DNA from: Pelobacter sp. UBA5610
Lineage (GTDB): Bacteria; Desulfobacterota; Desulfuromonadia; Desulfuromonadales; Syntrophotaleaceae
Assembly (NCBI GenBank): GCA_002424645.1
Contig: DIKU01000078.1
Span: 1 to 29,178 of the forward strand
Length of the DNA: 29,178 nt
Direction: 5' to 3'
The notes under the pieces are model-generated. The model was not told the DNA's origin, did no database searches, and saw only the letters and a list, made by a program, of their open reading frames with translations. Below, piece by piece: positions 6,617-15,093 of the stretch. The translations under genes were made by a program, and so were the position numbers. The first letter of the stretch is position 1. Every line of letters begins with the position of its first letter.

Positions 6617-9250
6617 ATGCGTAAAGACAGTTTTATCATCGCTATCACAGTTGCGGTTCTGACGATTATGTTCTGGGCGTTGATTAATCGTCCGGAAACG
6701 GAGCCGGCCTGGCCGACAACGATACAGGGATTTTCCTTTGCTCCTTATCACGAAGGGCAGTCGGCGATTGACCGTATCTATCCCAGTCGGGAACAGATCG
6801 ATGCGGATCTGGCGCTGCTTTCCGGCCTTACCTACGCGGTGCGTACCTACAGTGTGGATGCCACCTTGGGGGATATCCCGGAGTTGGCTCGCAAGCATAA
6901 GATCAATGTCGCTCTGGGCGCCTGGCTTGACGACGATCGCGACAGGAACGCGCAGGAAATAGACCGTTTGCTTAAGATCGTTTCCCGGGCGCGCAATGTG
7001 GTGCGCATCATTGTTGGTAACGAGGTGCTGCTACGCGAGAACCTTTCCGTGCCTGAAATGATCGCTCACCTGGATCGCGTGCGTGCGGCGGTTGATATCC
7101 CTGTCAGCACGGCGGAGCCTTGGCATGTCTGGATCGATAATCCGGAACTGGTCGATCATGTGGACTATATCGCTGTACATATGTTGCCCTTCTGGGAGGG
7201 GGTGCCTCTCGATGGTGCGATCGACTACGTGGTTGAACGCATGGATGACCTCAAACGCCATTTTCCGGGTAAACGCATTGTTATCTCCGAGGTAGGCTGG
7301 CCCAGCAACGGTCGGACCATAAAACAGGCCGTCGCTTCCGTGGCTAACCAAGCGACGTTTCTGCGCCGGTTTCTCGATCGCGCGGAAAAGGAAGGTTATG
7401 TTTACTATGTGATGGAGGCCTTCGATCAACCCTGGAAGCAGGAAGAAGAAGGCTCCGTTGGGGCTTACTGGGGGGTGTACAATGCCCAGCGGGAGCCTAA
7501 ATTCACCTTTGATAAGCCGATAGTCAAAATACCTCAGTGGCCGGTTCTGGCGGCAATCTCTGTGGTTGTGGCGCTGATCACCTTTGCGCTGCTGCTCATA
7601 GATAGCAGGCGCCTGCGCAAACGCGGTCGCAGCTTTTTAGCGGTGATTGCGTACGTGGCCGCCACCGCGGTGGTCTGGATCGTCTATGATTACACCCATC
7701 AGTATCTGAACCTGGCCAGTGTCATTGTCGGGGTATTGCTTATTTTCGGTATGATAGGGGTGATTGTCGTGTTGTTGGCGGAGGCCCATGAATGGGCCGA
7801 AGCTCTGTGGTTGCGTGAACATCGCCGTATGTTCCAGCCACAAGAGGTTGCGGATGATATGCTGCCCATGGTTTCCATTCATGTGCCGGCCTATAACGAA
7901 CCGCCTGAAATGATGATCGAAACCCTGGATGCCCTTGCGGCTCTCGATTATCCATGCTTTGAAGTTTTGGTCATCGACAACAACACCAAGGATCCCGCGA
8001 TCTGGCAACCTGTCGAAGCCCATTGTGCGAAGCTGGGGCCCCGTTTCCGCTTTTTTCATAAAGCCCCTTTGAGTGGCTTTAAGGCGGGGGCGCTCAATTT
8101 TGCTCTGCAGCAAACCGCAGCAGAGGCCGAGATCGTGGCCGTTATCGATAGTGATTACCAGGTGCATCCCCGGTGGTTGCGTGACCTTTGTCCGCAATTT
8201 CTCAATCCCGAAATCGCTATAGTCCAGGCTCCTCAAGATTACCGGGATACCCAGGAAAACGCCTTTAAAGCTATGGCCTATGCCGAATATCGTGGTTTTT
8301 TCTACATCGGTATGATCGTCCGCAACGAACGCAATGCGATTATCCAGCACGGTACCATGACCATGGTGCGCCGGAACGTGTTGGAGCAGGTGGATGGTTG
8401 GGCCCAGTGGTGTATTACGGAGGACGCGGAGCTGGGACTACGGATTTTCGAGGCGGGGCTGGCTGCAACCTATATTCCTCAAAGCTACGGCCGCGGCCTG
8501 ATGCCCGATACGTTTATCGATTACAAAAAACAGCGCTTTCGCTGGGCCTATGGCTCGGTGCAGATCATGCGCCGCCACGTCCGTACGCTGTTGTTCGGCA
8601 ATCGGGGGCAATTGACCTTTGGGCAGCGTTATCACTTTTTGGCCGGCTGGTTGCCGTGGCTGGCCGATGGCATCAACGTCATTTTTAATCTGGCAGCCTT
8701 GTTTTGGTCGGCTGCAATGGTGTGGGCTCCGGGCAAGGTGGCGCCTCCACTTCTGGTGTTTGCCTTGTTGCCGTTGGCCTTATTTGTATTCAAGGTGGGT
8801 AAACTGGTCTACCTGTACGAAACGCGTGTCGGCGCCACCAGTATTCAGACTCTTGCCGCGGCCTTTTCCGGTTTGGCCCTCTCCCATACCATCGGGGTTG
8901 CCATGCTCACCGGTTTTATTAAAACCGGCCTGCCTTTTTTTCGCACACCCAAGCAGGCCAGTAAGCAGGCTTTGTTCAAGGCTCTGCAGGCGGCCCGGGA
9001 GGAGACTCTGTTTCTAGTAGGTCTTTGCCTTGCATCTTTGGTTATCGTTGCCAGGATAGGTGTTGAGTCGTTGGACCTGCTGATGTGGTGTATTATGTTG
9101 CTGATCCAGGGGATTCCCTATGCAGCAGCCCTGGCCGTTTCCATCCTCAGCGCCTTTCCGCAATTGCCGGCAGGTTTTATCGGCGAGACGGGCAGCATGG
9201 GGGAGGTTGCACAAACGGTGCTGGGCTCCAGGGAAAAGACGCGTGATTGA
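6617..9250 (+). CDS. GH17-GT2 fusion, beta-glucan synthase/transglycosylase (NdvB-like)
   Basis: The 877-residue membrane protein joins a glycoside hydrolase family 17 domain to a processive family 2 glycosyltransferase. An N-terminal anchor (7-24) exports the GH17 domain (about 33-295), whose acid/base and nucleophile are Glu136 (IIVGNEVL) and Glu225 (VISEVGWPSNG). Three membrane segments (about 308-390) lead to the cytoplasmic GT2 domain (about 415-650), with Asp511/Asp513 (VIDSDYQ), the TED triad 601-603 and QRFRW 639-643. More membrane segments follow to the C-terminus. This layout matches proteobacterial NdvB-type enzymes that build beta-1,3 glucan and remodel it by transglycosylation. 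GAGGTAAG precedes the ATG. Linkage cannot be read from sequence. A terminator follows 44 bp after the stop. Confidence 0.93.
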   Translation: MRKDSFIIAITVAVLTIMFWALINRPETEPAWPTTIQGFSFAPYHEGQSAIDRIYPSREQIDADLALLSGLTYAVRTYSVDATLGDIPELARKHKINVALGAWLDDDRDRNAQEIDRLLKIVSRARNVVRIIVGNEVLLRENLSVPEMIAHLDRVRAAVDIPVSTAEPWHVWIDNPELVDHVDYIAVHMLPFWEGVPLDGAIDYVVERMDDLKRHFPGKRIVISEVGWPSNGRTIKQAVASVANQATFLRRFLDRAEKEGYVYYVMEAFDQPWKQEEEGSVGAYWGVYNAQREPKFTFDKPIVKIPQWPVLAAISVVVALITFALLLIDSRRLRKRGRSFLAVIAYVAATAVVWIVYDYTHQYLNLASVIVGVLLIFGMIGVIVVLLAEAHEWAEALWLREHRRMFQPQEVADDMLPMVSIHVPAYNEPPEMMIETLDALAALDYPCFEVLVIDNNTKDPAIWQPVEAHCAKLGPRFRFFHKAPLSGFKAGALNFALQQTAAEAEIVAVIDSDYQVHPRWLRDLCPQFLNPEIAIVQAPQDYRDTQENAFKAMAYAEYRGFFYIGMIVRNERNAIIQHGTMTMVRRNVLEQVDGWAQWCITEDAELGLRIFEAGLAATYIPQSYGRGLMPDTFIDYKKQRFRWAYGSVQIMRRHVRTLLFGNRGQLTFGQRYHFLAGWLPWLADGINVIFNLAALFWSAAMVWAPGKVAPPLLVFALLPLALFVFKVGKLVYLYETRVGATSIQTLAAAFSGLALSHTIGVAMLTGFIKTGLPFFRTPKQASKQALFKALQAAREETLFLVGLCLASLVIVARIGVESLDLLMWCIMLLIQGIPYAAALAVSILSAFPQLPAGFIGETGSMGEVAQTVLGSREKTRD

Positions 9251-9293
9251 TTGTTTGAGATGGACTGGTTTACTGCTATCTCCGATATGAAAA

Positions 9294-9328
9294 GGGGGCA
9301 AGCCATTGGGCTTGCCCCTGTTTTTATT
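9294..9328. terminator. Bidirectional terminator after the GH17-GT2 gene
   Basis: GGGGCAAGCC, loop ATTG, GGCTTGCCCC form a perfect 10-bp stem followed by TGTTTTTATT on the + strand. On the - strand the stem is followed by CTTTTC, so it may also end the convergent small gene at 9344-9550. Confidence 0.92.
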
Positions 9329-9343
9329 GATAGCCTGAAAGTC

Positions 9344-9550
9344 TCAGGATGATTTTCGGTGGCGAGAGCGTCGAAACCAGCCAATGGTAGCCAGGATAAG
9401 AGCCAGCACCCCGATCCCATCATGGAGCGGAATGCAATTCTGTTGCAGGTTGACTGCCAAAATAAAGTCAGACTGATTTCCTGCTGCGGCTATTCGGTCG
9501 AAGAAGGTGAGTAGACACAACCCCGCAAGCGGAAAAGTAAAACGCAACAT
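9344..9550 (-). CDS. Small membrane protein, hypothetical
   Basis: The 68-residue product has a short hydrophobic N-terminal segment (LRFTFPLAGLCLLTFF), a polar stretch of about 25 residues with one cysteine, then a second membrane segment (GIGVLALILATIGWF) and a basic tail (RRSRHRKSS). GGAGG stands seven bases before the ATG, which is the main reason to accept it as real. The first segment may be a signal peptide. The C-terminal plan of a helix plus Arg cluster recalls sorting-signal tails such as PEP-CTERM, but the diagnostic motif is absent. It converges on the GH17-GT2 gene and ends at a bidirectional terminator. The function is unknown. Confidence 0.7.
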   Translation of the reverse strand: MLRFTFPLAGLCLLTFFDRIAAAGNQSDFILAVNLQQNCIPLHDGIGVLALILATIGWFRRSRHRKSS

Positions 9551-9898
9551 GATGGCCTCCGCGGTAGGACCGTGTCGCCACCGTTGGAATGGGCTGGTTT
9601 TTTGTTTATCCTAACACAGACACTCTATAAGTAAGTTGTGCTTATCGCAACGGTTTTGTTTTTAGAGAGGGGTTAGGGACTTCTATGGCAGGGTATTGCA
9701 AAAATAACGGGGCGATCTTCACTGGGAAGATCGCCCCGATTTTTATTCTTTGACTTTTAAAAATTGCGACCTGGCAGATGGGGGTTCATCATCGTGCCAA
9801 ACTTTCCAGGAGAGGAAAAGGAGGTTTTCGCATATGTCGTTTGCATGGGGAGGACATGCTTTCAAACCTGCCAGGCCGCATTGCAAGGGCATTAGGGG
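9551..9898. other. Intergenic region between two - strand units
   Basis: These 348 bp contain the terminator at 9708-9748 for the transporter unit and, to its left, the presumed promoter of the small membrane protein. No promoter there is clear enough to list; TTGCGA and TAGAGT, read on the - strand 17 bases apart, are the best pair. No gene was seen. Confidence 0.5.
9708..9748. terminator. Bidirectional terminator after the transporter unit
   Basis: CGGGGCGATCTTC, a five-base loop ACTGG, and GAAGATCGCCCCG form a perfect 13-bp stem. On the - strand it is followed by TTATTTTT, and on the + strand by ATTTTTATT. It lies 160 bp past the end of the winged-helix gene and insulates the small membrane protein gene downstream. 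Confidence 0.92.
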
Positions 9899-10180
9899 TT
9901 ATTTCCAGGAGTTGGGCAAATATTTCAGCCGCCCGCGACCGAAGTCGGTGATGGTGAAGGTTTCCAGTAACTTGCCCTGCTCGTCAAGAGTGACGTCTGT
10001 TTCCTCGATGAGGCCGGAAGCTCTCATGGAGGTCAGGTGGTTTTCAAAGCTTTTTACCGAGAATTGGCCCTCGTTGCCGTATTCGGCGCGTAGATCCTTC
10101 ATTAGATCGTGTACGTTGGCCTCGGTTTTTGTAGCCATGAGGTGCAAAAGGCGAAACCGCAAAGGAAGTTTGATAGCCAT
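9899..10180 (-). CDS. Small winged-helix-like protein next to a DMT transporter
   Basis: The 93-residue product begins at the ATG at 10180, preceded by AGGGAG, and lies only 4 bp after the transporter stop, so the two are co-translated. The pattern is helix (LRFRLLHLMATK), helix (NVHDLMKDLRAEYG), recognition-like helix (SVKSFENHLTSMRASGLIEE) and a beta wing (VTLDEQGKLLETFTITDFGRGRLKYL). This fits a one-domain winged helix of the PadR or ArsR size class, but I cannot assign a family. It could regulate the transporter; it could also be a partner protein with no DNA binding. It is complete, with normal codon use. Confidence 0.8.
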   Translation of the reverse strand: MAIKLPLRFRLLHLMATKTEANVHDLMKDLRAEYGNEGQFSVKSFENHLTSMRASGLIEETDVTLDEQGKLLETFTITDFGRGRLKYLPNSWK

Positions 10181-10184
10181 ATTC

Positions 10185-11225
10185 TTATGCTCCCTGACGC
10201 AGGTTAAGAAGTTCTTTAGGATTACATACAACCAGGATACCACCGACGGTAATGATCAGCCCACCGACCACCAGGTTAGTCGTCAGTTGCAGGTCGGTCA
10301 TAAAGTAGCCGAACACGATGCCCCAGATGACGTAGGTGATATTGAGCGCCATGGCGCGGCCAACACCGGTCATGTTGAGAGACTTGTACCAGGCCTTGTA
10401 GGAGATGCCGCCGATGATGCCGGCGCAGGCCAGAATCCACAGACTGTTGAAGGTTCCGAGGGCCTGGCCCAGCAAAGCCCAGCCGGCAACGAAAGGCAGG
10501 ACGCCGACGATCGATACGATGCAGGAAACCGATTGGCGGATGCTGATAGCGATGTCGGGATCAACCATGTCCATGCCGAAGGTGGAAAGCACGCCCTCGA
10601 TACCCCAACCGAAACAGGCCAGCAGGGCGCAGCCGATGCCGAGGTAGAAATGAGGCATGGTGCCGCCTTCAGGGGGAGTCCAGCCAACGATCAGTGCGCC
10701 GACAACCGACAAAATGATGCCGCCCCAGACCAGCGGGGTGATTTTTTCTTTGAGGAACACGGCAGCCAGGATGGTGCCGACGACCGGGAACATGGCGGTG
10801 ATGGACAGTGCGTAGGAGGCGCCGGCGAACTCGATGCCCAGCAGATAGCCACCCATGGCGATAGGACCACCGAAAACAGCGGCGAGGCATACCAGCACGC
10901 CCGGCCATGTTTTCAATGTGCGGAAAATTTCACTGCCCCGACCCGAGACGATGTTGGAAAGAGTCAGGAAAATGCCGGCAAAGCCGTCGTGCATGGCGGC
11001 ACCGACCAAGGGGCCGGTAAAAATTGTTGCGCCGCCGGTAAAGGGAGCCATCGCAAAGGCGATACCCATGACAATGCCGGCAAAACCCCAGGAAAGGCCG
11101 CCGAAGGCCCCCCACAGAAGGCCCGCTTTGGCGTGGCTCATTTTACGTCTGTTGCTCAGATCTCTTGCGATAGCCTTCGACGAGGAAGCGCTACCAACCG
11201 TTTGTGCTGCGACTGCATTAGCCAT
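10185..11225 (-). CDS. DMT/EamA-family transporter
   Basis: The 346-residue inner-membrane protein has about ten transmembrane helices in two EamA repeats. The second half of each repeat shows the expected pattern: SYALSITAMFPVVGTILAAVFLKEKITPLVWGG marks helix 4-5 of the first, and ALNITYVIWGIVFGYFM the same region of the second. About 35 polar residues precede helix 1. The ATG at 11225 is chosen for GGAGA upstream; readings starting further upstream add a tail rich in Pro and Arg without a site. DMT members export metabolites, amino acids or drugs; the substrate here is unknown. The gene heads a two-gene unit with the winged-helix protein and has a structured-looking leader. Confidence 0.92.
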   Translation of the reverse strand: MANAVAAQTVGSASSSKAIARDLSNRRKMSHAKAGLLWGAFGGLSWGFAGIVMGIAFAMAPFTGGATIFTGPLVGAAMHDGFAGIFLTLSNIVSGRGSEIFRTLKTWPGVLVCLAAVFGGPIAMGGYLLGIEFAGASYALSITAMFPVVGTILAAVFLKEKITPLVWGGIILSVVGALIVGWTPPEGGTMPHFYLGIGCALLACFGWGIEGVLSTFGMDMVDPDIAISIRQSVSCIVSIVGVLPFVAGWALLGQALGTFNSLWILACAGIIGGISYKAWYKSLNMTGVGRAMALNITYVIWGIVFGYFMTDLQLTTNLVVGGLIITVGGILVVCNPKELLNLRQGA

Positions 11226-11260
11226 AACGATTCTCCAGCTGAAAAAAATTCCAAATGTTC

Positions 11261-11307
11261 GAAGGTAGGGCTCCCTGTATGTCTGGCTGGAAATCGCCCG
11301 TACCTTC
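11261..11307 (-). promoter_or_regulatory. Possible structured 5' leader of the transporter gene
   Basis: GAAGGTAGGG (11261-11270) pairs with CCC-G-TACCTTC (11297-11307), a 10-bp stem with one bulged base around 26 bases. It lies 36-82 bases upstream of the transporter ATG, so it would be in the mRNA leader. The dyad at 11318-11330 stands just before it. It does not match any riboswitch consensus I know, including guanidine and fluoride types. Confidence 0.35.
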
Positions 11308-11393
11308 TGACGGTGAGGCCCGATGGGCCGAAATGATGCCTCCGGGAAGCGTGGTTTAATTTCTAGTGGTTGTTTGGGTGCCGGCACCTGTTT

Positions 11394-11420
11394 TTAAACA
11401 AAGTCAAACACGTTGTTTAA
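11394..11420. promoter_or_regulatory. Operator-like dyad upstream of the transporter
   Basis: TTAAACAA and TTGTTTAA are perfect 8-bp inverted arms with an 11-bp spacer, giving arm centres 19 bp apart, close to two helical turns. A - strand TTGACT lies inside the spacer. A dimeric repressor, perhaps the linked winged-helix protein, could bind here; this is inference from symmetry and position. Confidence 0.35.
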
Positions 11421-12176
11421 TTTGTGCCGTTCACTTTTTTGTGCGATCAACCCTAAAACCTCTTCAACTGATTGGTTTTTCCGTCCAAAAGAAAAAGCGA
11501 GTTTTTGTGGCTACCGTTTAGTACCGGTGGTTGGCCGAAGCCTTGCCATGTGAACAATTGATTGAGATTATCCGTGTCGTCTTTTTATTTGTGCGGTATT
11601 GGTTTTTATTGCCTGGTTACCGCGTTGCCCAACGGTAATTTATGTTCATATCTGTTGTCAAGTGAATGTTTATGTTTTATGCGGATGCGGGAGGACATAT
11701 TTTAACCTGTATCCTTCTCTACAGTTTTGTGGAATTGCCAGTGTTTAGGGTGTCTCGATTTTGTTTTGCACTGACAAGTTATTGGAATGATTAGAAAAAA
11801 TAAAGTTGGTGGGTTGCGGCGGAATGGCGGGGTTACTTGTCCTTGTTGCCGACGTGTTTGATTGTTGGATTTTTTGTGTTTGAAAATGTTCGACTAGGGT
11901 TATTGGGAGGGCTTGTTGCCAATAATGATTTTTTATTTTCGTTGGTATGTCACCGGCAGGAAAAACATCGCAAGGGCTTAAAGTCCCTGGGTTAGTAAGG
12001 GGGAGGTGGGAAATTTAAAAAGGATTATTCTAGCGTCGCGGATAAATCGTGCGGCTATGGATTAAAATAACATGAATATAGGCGAACTTACCCTTTTTAG
12101 TTAATTTGAATCTCGATTCGAGAGCCTCCTGCCTGTGTGACGAATACCAGCGATGGAGGAAATGTGGCAAGGATGT

Positions 12177-13007
12177 TCAAAAGGCTCCACCGTTGCGCCC
12201 CTGGAATAATTTAAGGAAGGTCAGAATAAGAATTTTTATATCGAGAAAAAAAGAGGCGTTTTTTACATATTCAAGATCATATTCGAGGGTTTGCTGAAAG
12301 GATAAATCACCTCGGCCCCGGATTTGAGCAAAACCTGTAATCCCTGGTTTTACCGAAAGTTTGATCCTTTGCTGTTCAGCCGTATAGTATTTTGTCATTT
12401 CTGGAATATCCGGTCGCGGGCCGATCAGCGTCATATCTCCCCGAAGCACATTGATGAAATTTGGCAATTCGTCCAGACTGCTGCGGCGAAGCCAGCCCGC
12501 CCAGGGTGGGATGCGCGGATCATTTTTTATCTTGAAATGCAGGGTCTGTATGTCGGTTAGGGAATAATCGTATGCATACAACTCGGGGAAACGTTGCCTG
12601 GAATCGGGATACATTGTGGCAAACTTGTAGAACAGAAAAGGTTGCCCATAGTAATCAAATTTGCGTCTCTCGCTGTTGTATTTGGTTATCCCCTTTGAGT
12701 TGGTTTTTTCCGGGTTGGCATGCGGTATCCGGTTGTGGAGTGTCCGGCGATTTTTTTTGATTCGGATTTGCCGGAAAATAACCGGGCCGGTTGAATGCCA
12801 GCGGACATAGATCCATATGGTTAATATTAAAGGACTCAGTATCACTAGTGTAGACAACGAGACGACAATATCCAGTGTGCGCTTGGCGATGCGATATCCG
12901 GTACGTGCCTGCGTCGTAGCTAGTGTTTGTTCAGGGCCAAAGTCGAAGGCTGCGGCGTCGTCCTCGTAAATGGACACGCCTTCTGATGGGCTGTATCTTG
13001 TACTCAT
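12177..13007 (-). CDS. Polyprenyl-phosphate phosphoglycosyl transferase (initiating sugar transferase)
   Basis: The 276-residue enzyme should transfer a sugar phosphate from a nucleotide sugar to undecaprenyl phosphate, the first step of repeat-unit assembly. A basic patch and one reentrant hydrophobic helix (about 41-69, with Lys-Arg-Thr-Leu-Asp before it and Ser58-Pro59 as helix break) anchor it at the inner face. The catalytic Asp179-Glu180 dyad lies in SLDELPNFINVLRGDM, followed by LIGPRP and VKPGITGFAQIRGRG. About 30 extra residues lie between FRQIRIKKN and YGQPFLFYKF, and the usual KFRTM reads KFATM. The start overlaps the methyltransferase stop as ATGA, with AAAGGTG upstream. It is the last gene of the operon. 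Confidence 0.95.
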   Translation of the reverse strand: MSTRYSPSEGVSIYEDDAAAFDFGPEQTLATTQARTGYRIAKRTLDIVVSLSTLVILSPLILTIWIYVRWHSTGPVIFRQIRIKKNRRTLHNRIPHANPEKTNSKGITKYNSERRKFDYYGQPFLFYKFATMYPDSRQRFPELYAYDYSLTDIQTLHFKIKNDPRIPPWAGWLRRSSLDELPNFINVLRGDMTLIGPRPDIPEMTKYYTAEQQRIKLSVKPGITGFAQIRGRGDLSFQQTLEYDLEYVKNASFFLDIKILILTFLKLFQGRNGGAF

Positions 13008-13930
13008 TTTTTCACCTTTGCACTGAGCCATGGATTCAAGCCGGTTCCGCGCACCAATGGCCAGCTACCAAGAGTTTCAAACCATACTTTTGCCAGCCGG
13101 CAACCGAAGCGTTGCCATGGTGTTTTATTGAGACGTAAAAAACCCCAGTACCCACGGATTGGTAAGGCAGTGACTCCGCTGCATTCACATTGATTTACAA
13201 AAAGTCGGCGGAAGTCCCCGAGGGTGAACAGAAACGGATCCCATGGCCAGTGGAAACGAAAGGGGTTGTCCTCGGTATTGCGATGCCAGAGATCGAAGGG
13301 AAAATGCCGGTTGGGGCAGGTGTAGTTCAGAAGTCCGCCAGTCCGTACCACTCTTACGTTTTCGCGGGCAAAGCGCAGTCTCACCTGCTGATAGCCGGGA
13401 GATGGATGGCGTGCGTCACCATTACATCCGACATGTTCGATGACTCCGGCACAGAATAAAAAATCGAAACTTGCGTCAGGAAAAGGCAGCATTTCTCCAT
13501 CGGCAAGCACTAATCTTTCAGGATGCTTTCGTCTCTCCCAGAGTTTCGGTCGATGGCGACCGGCGTCAATGCCCCACGCGTCATAGCCTGCTTCGCAAAG
13601 CAAGTCGACATACATGCCGACTCCGCATCCGACATCCAACACCCGGATGGCCGAGGGTTGTTGATGGGGGAAGGTTCTTCGCAGCAACGGCAAAAGATAC
13701 CCATCCACCGTGACCTTGGCGGTTTTTTCCTCATGCAGATCGCGGTCGTAGTCGTGGTCTTCGGTAAACCCTGAGCCGATAAGAAAGTTGGGGGATCGGT
13801 GGAGGCCGGAGGTAAAGGTCCGTTCGCACGTGGGGCAGTTCCATCCTCCGGAGACCGCTAAAACCGGTTGTTTACACATTGGACAGGCAAAATTGACTCT
13901 GGTTGCAGATGGACTCGGATGTGTCATCAT
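13004..13930 (-). CDS. SAM-dependent methyltransferase with N-terminal zinc ribbon
   Basis: The 308-residue product starts with two Cys-x-x-Cys knuckles (Cys16, 19, 32, 35), a probable zinc ribbon. A class I Rossmann methyltransferase follows, with SAM motif I at about 97-107 (VLDVGCGVGMY) and the acidic loop DGEMLPFPDASFDFLFCAGVIEHVG. It probably methylates the growing glycan or a lipid-linked intermediate in the cytoplasm; the target atom cannot be read. The C-terminal 90 residues (FRFHWPWDPFLFTLGDF onward) are specific to such polysaccharide-cluster enzymes or unassigned. The ATG overlaps the GT4 stop (ATGA), with AGGAG just upstream inside that gene. A second ATG follows at once and may also be used. 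Confidence 0.92.
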   Translation of the reverse strand: MMTHPSPSATRVNFACPMCKQPVLAVSGGWNCPTCERTFTSGLHRSPNFLIGSGFTEDHDYDRDLHEEKTAKVTVDGYLLPLLRRTFPHQQPSAIRVLDVGCGVGMYVDLLCEAGYDAWGIDAGRHRPKLWERRKHPERLVLADGEMLPFPDASFDFLFCAGVIEHVGCNGDARHPSPGYQQVRLRFARENVRVVRTGGLLNYTCPNRHFPFDLWHRNTEDNPFRFHWPWDPFLFTLGDFRRLFVNQCECSGVTALPIRGYWGFLRLNKTPWQRFGCRLAKVWFETLGSWPLVRGTGLNPWLSAKVKK

Positions 13931-15093
13931 GCATCTCCTGTCCTGCTTGCGGCAATCGAAGGGTACCCTGCCAGATCGCGGTACAAAGACAGCATGCGTT
14001 TGGCAGCAATTTCCCAGGTGAAATGGTCGGCCCGTTGAAGGCCTTTGCTCACAAGCTTCTGGCGGGTAGGATGGTTGTGCAGTGCCGTATCCAGAGCCTG
14101 GGCAATCATTTCCGGGTCTTCAGGGTCGACCAGCAGCGCGGCATCCCCGGCTATTTCCGGAAGGCAGGTCTGGTTGCTGCAGACGACTGGAACCGAACTG
14201 GCCATAGCTTCGATTACAGGAAAACCGAAACCCTCATAAAGGGATAGAAAGGCCATAACGCCGGCCCCGGCGTAAATGGCGGGCAAGTCGTCATCGGGTA
14301 CAAAGCCGGTTTGTACTATGTCATCATGAAAAACGGACCGATCGATGCGTTGCTGGGTTGTTTCCCACATAAAGGTCTTTGGTGAACCCAGAAGCACCAG
14401 TTGTCCATCAAATCGTCGGCTATGGCGCAGACGGTCATAAGCCTCGACAAGCAGGGCCACGTTTTTGCGCGGCTCCAGCTTGCCGGCATATAGAATATAG
14501 GGTCCGCGGATGCCGTGGTGTTTAAGCGTTTCAGAAACATCGTGCCCGCCGTCATGCACCAGGAAACGGTCATCAAGGCCGTTATAGACGGTTTCTGCTC
14601 TTTCCATGGGGTAGTCGGTTGCCAGCAGGAGGTCCTTACGTGTGCTTTCGGATACGCAAACAACTTTATCGGCTCGATTCACGGTATGACGTAGGGCCGC
14701 TGACAGGCGGGCGCATAGCAGGCCGGGGTAGTGTTCTTTGCGAAACACAAAACCCAGGTCGTGTACGGTTGCTATTACAGGCAGTCGCCCCAGTAACGGC
14801 GGCACCACGAAACAACAATGCACGACATCCGGGCGCAGCATGCGCATAACCGGGCCGGCAGTCAAAAGTGTGCCGAGTTTTCCCTCTGGGGATAAAAAGT
14901 GGCAGGATGGTAAAAGCGACCGATCTAAAAAGTCGGCAGCTCTTTTCCACGCCAATACCGGTACGATTTCCATGTCGCCGGCTTTCTGTGCCTCGGAGTG
15001 CAGGGCATTGAGCAGGCAGCGTTCATAGACTTCCGTACCGCCGGCCGATGTGCCAAGGCGTTCGGCAAGTACCGCAACGCGAATCGGTTTCAT
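13927..15093 (-). CDS. Glycosyltransferase family 4 (second GT4)
   Basis: The 388-residue GT-B enzyme adds a sugar to the lipid-linked repeat unit with retention. The N-terminal acceptor domain has VAVLAERLGTSAGGTEVYE. The C-terminal donor domain has ILYAGKLEPRKN and the Glu-x7-Glu nucleotide-sugar motif at Glu287/Glu295 (LYEGFGFPVIEAMA), followed by PVVCSN. The start at 15093 is chosen because it overlaps the upstream GT2 stop as ATGA and begins the conserved first strand; the longer upstream reading runs antisense-like through the GT2 gene. The donor sugar cannot be assigned. The protein resembles mannosyl- or rhamnosyl-type transferases of exopolysaccharide clusters only in general layout. 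Confidence 0.95.
   Translation of the reverse strand: MKPIRVAVLAERLGTSAGGTEVYERCLLNALHSEAQKAGDMEIVPVLAWKRAADFLDRSLLPSCHFLSPEGKLGTLLTAGPVMRMLRPDVVHCCFVVPPLLGRLPVIATVHDLGFVFRKEHYPGLLCARLSAALRHTVNRADKVVCVSESTRKDLLLATDYPMERAETVYNGLDDRFLVHDGGHDVSETLKHHGIRGPYILYAGKLEPRKNVALLVEAYDRLRHSRRFDGQLVLLGSPKTFMWETTQQRIDRSVFHDDIVQTGFVPDDDLPAIYAGAGVMAFLSLYEGFGFPVIEAMASSVPVVCSNQTCLPEIAGDAALLVDPEDPEMIAQALDTALHNHPTRQKLVSKGLQRADHFTWEIAAKRMLSLYRDLAGYPSIAASRTGDA

Larger units (their letters stand above)
11226..12176. other. AT-rich gene-free region between the polysaccharide operon and the transporter
   Basis: These 951 bp carry no convincing gene on either strand. They must hold the end of the polysaccharide transcript and the promoter of the transporter. 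Visible structures are the transporter leader hairpin (11261-11307), dyad GGCCC-ATC-GGGCC (11318-11330), TTAAACAA/TTGTTTAA (11394-11420), TTATTGG/CCAATAA (11900-11925) and the palindrome TCTCGATTCGAGA (12111-12123). The composition is far richer in T on the + strand than that of the neighbouring genes. No strong rho-independent terminator follows the polysaccharide operon on the - strand. Confidence 0.6.
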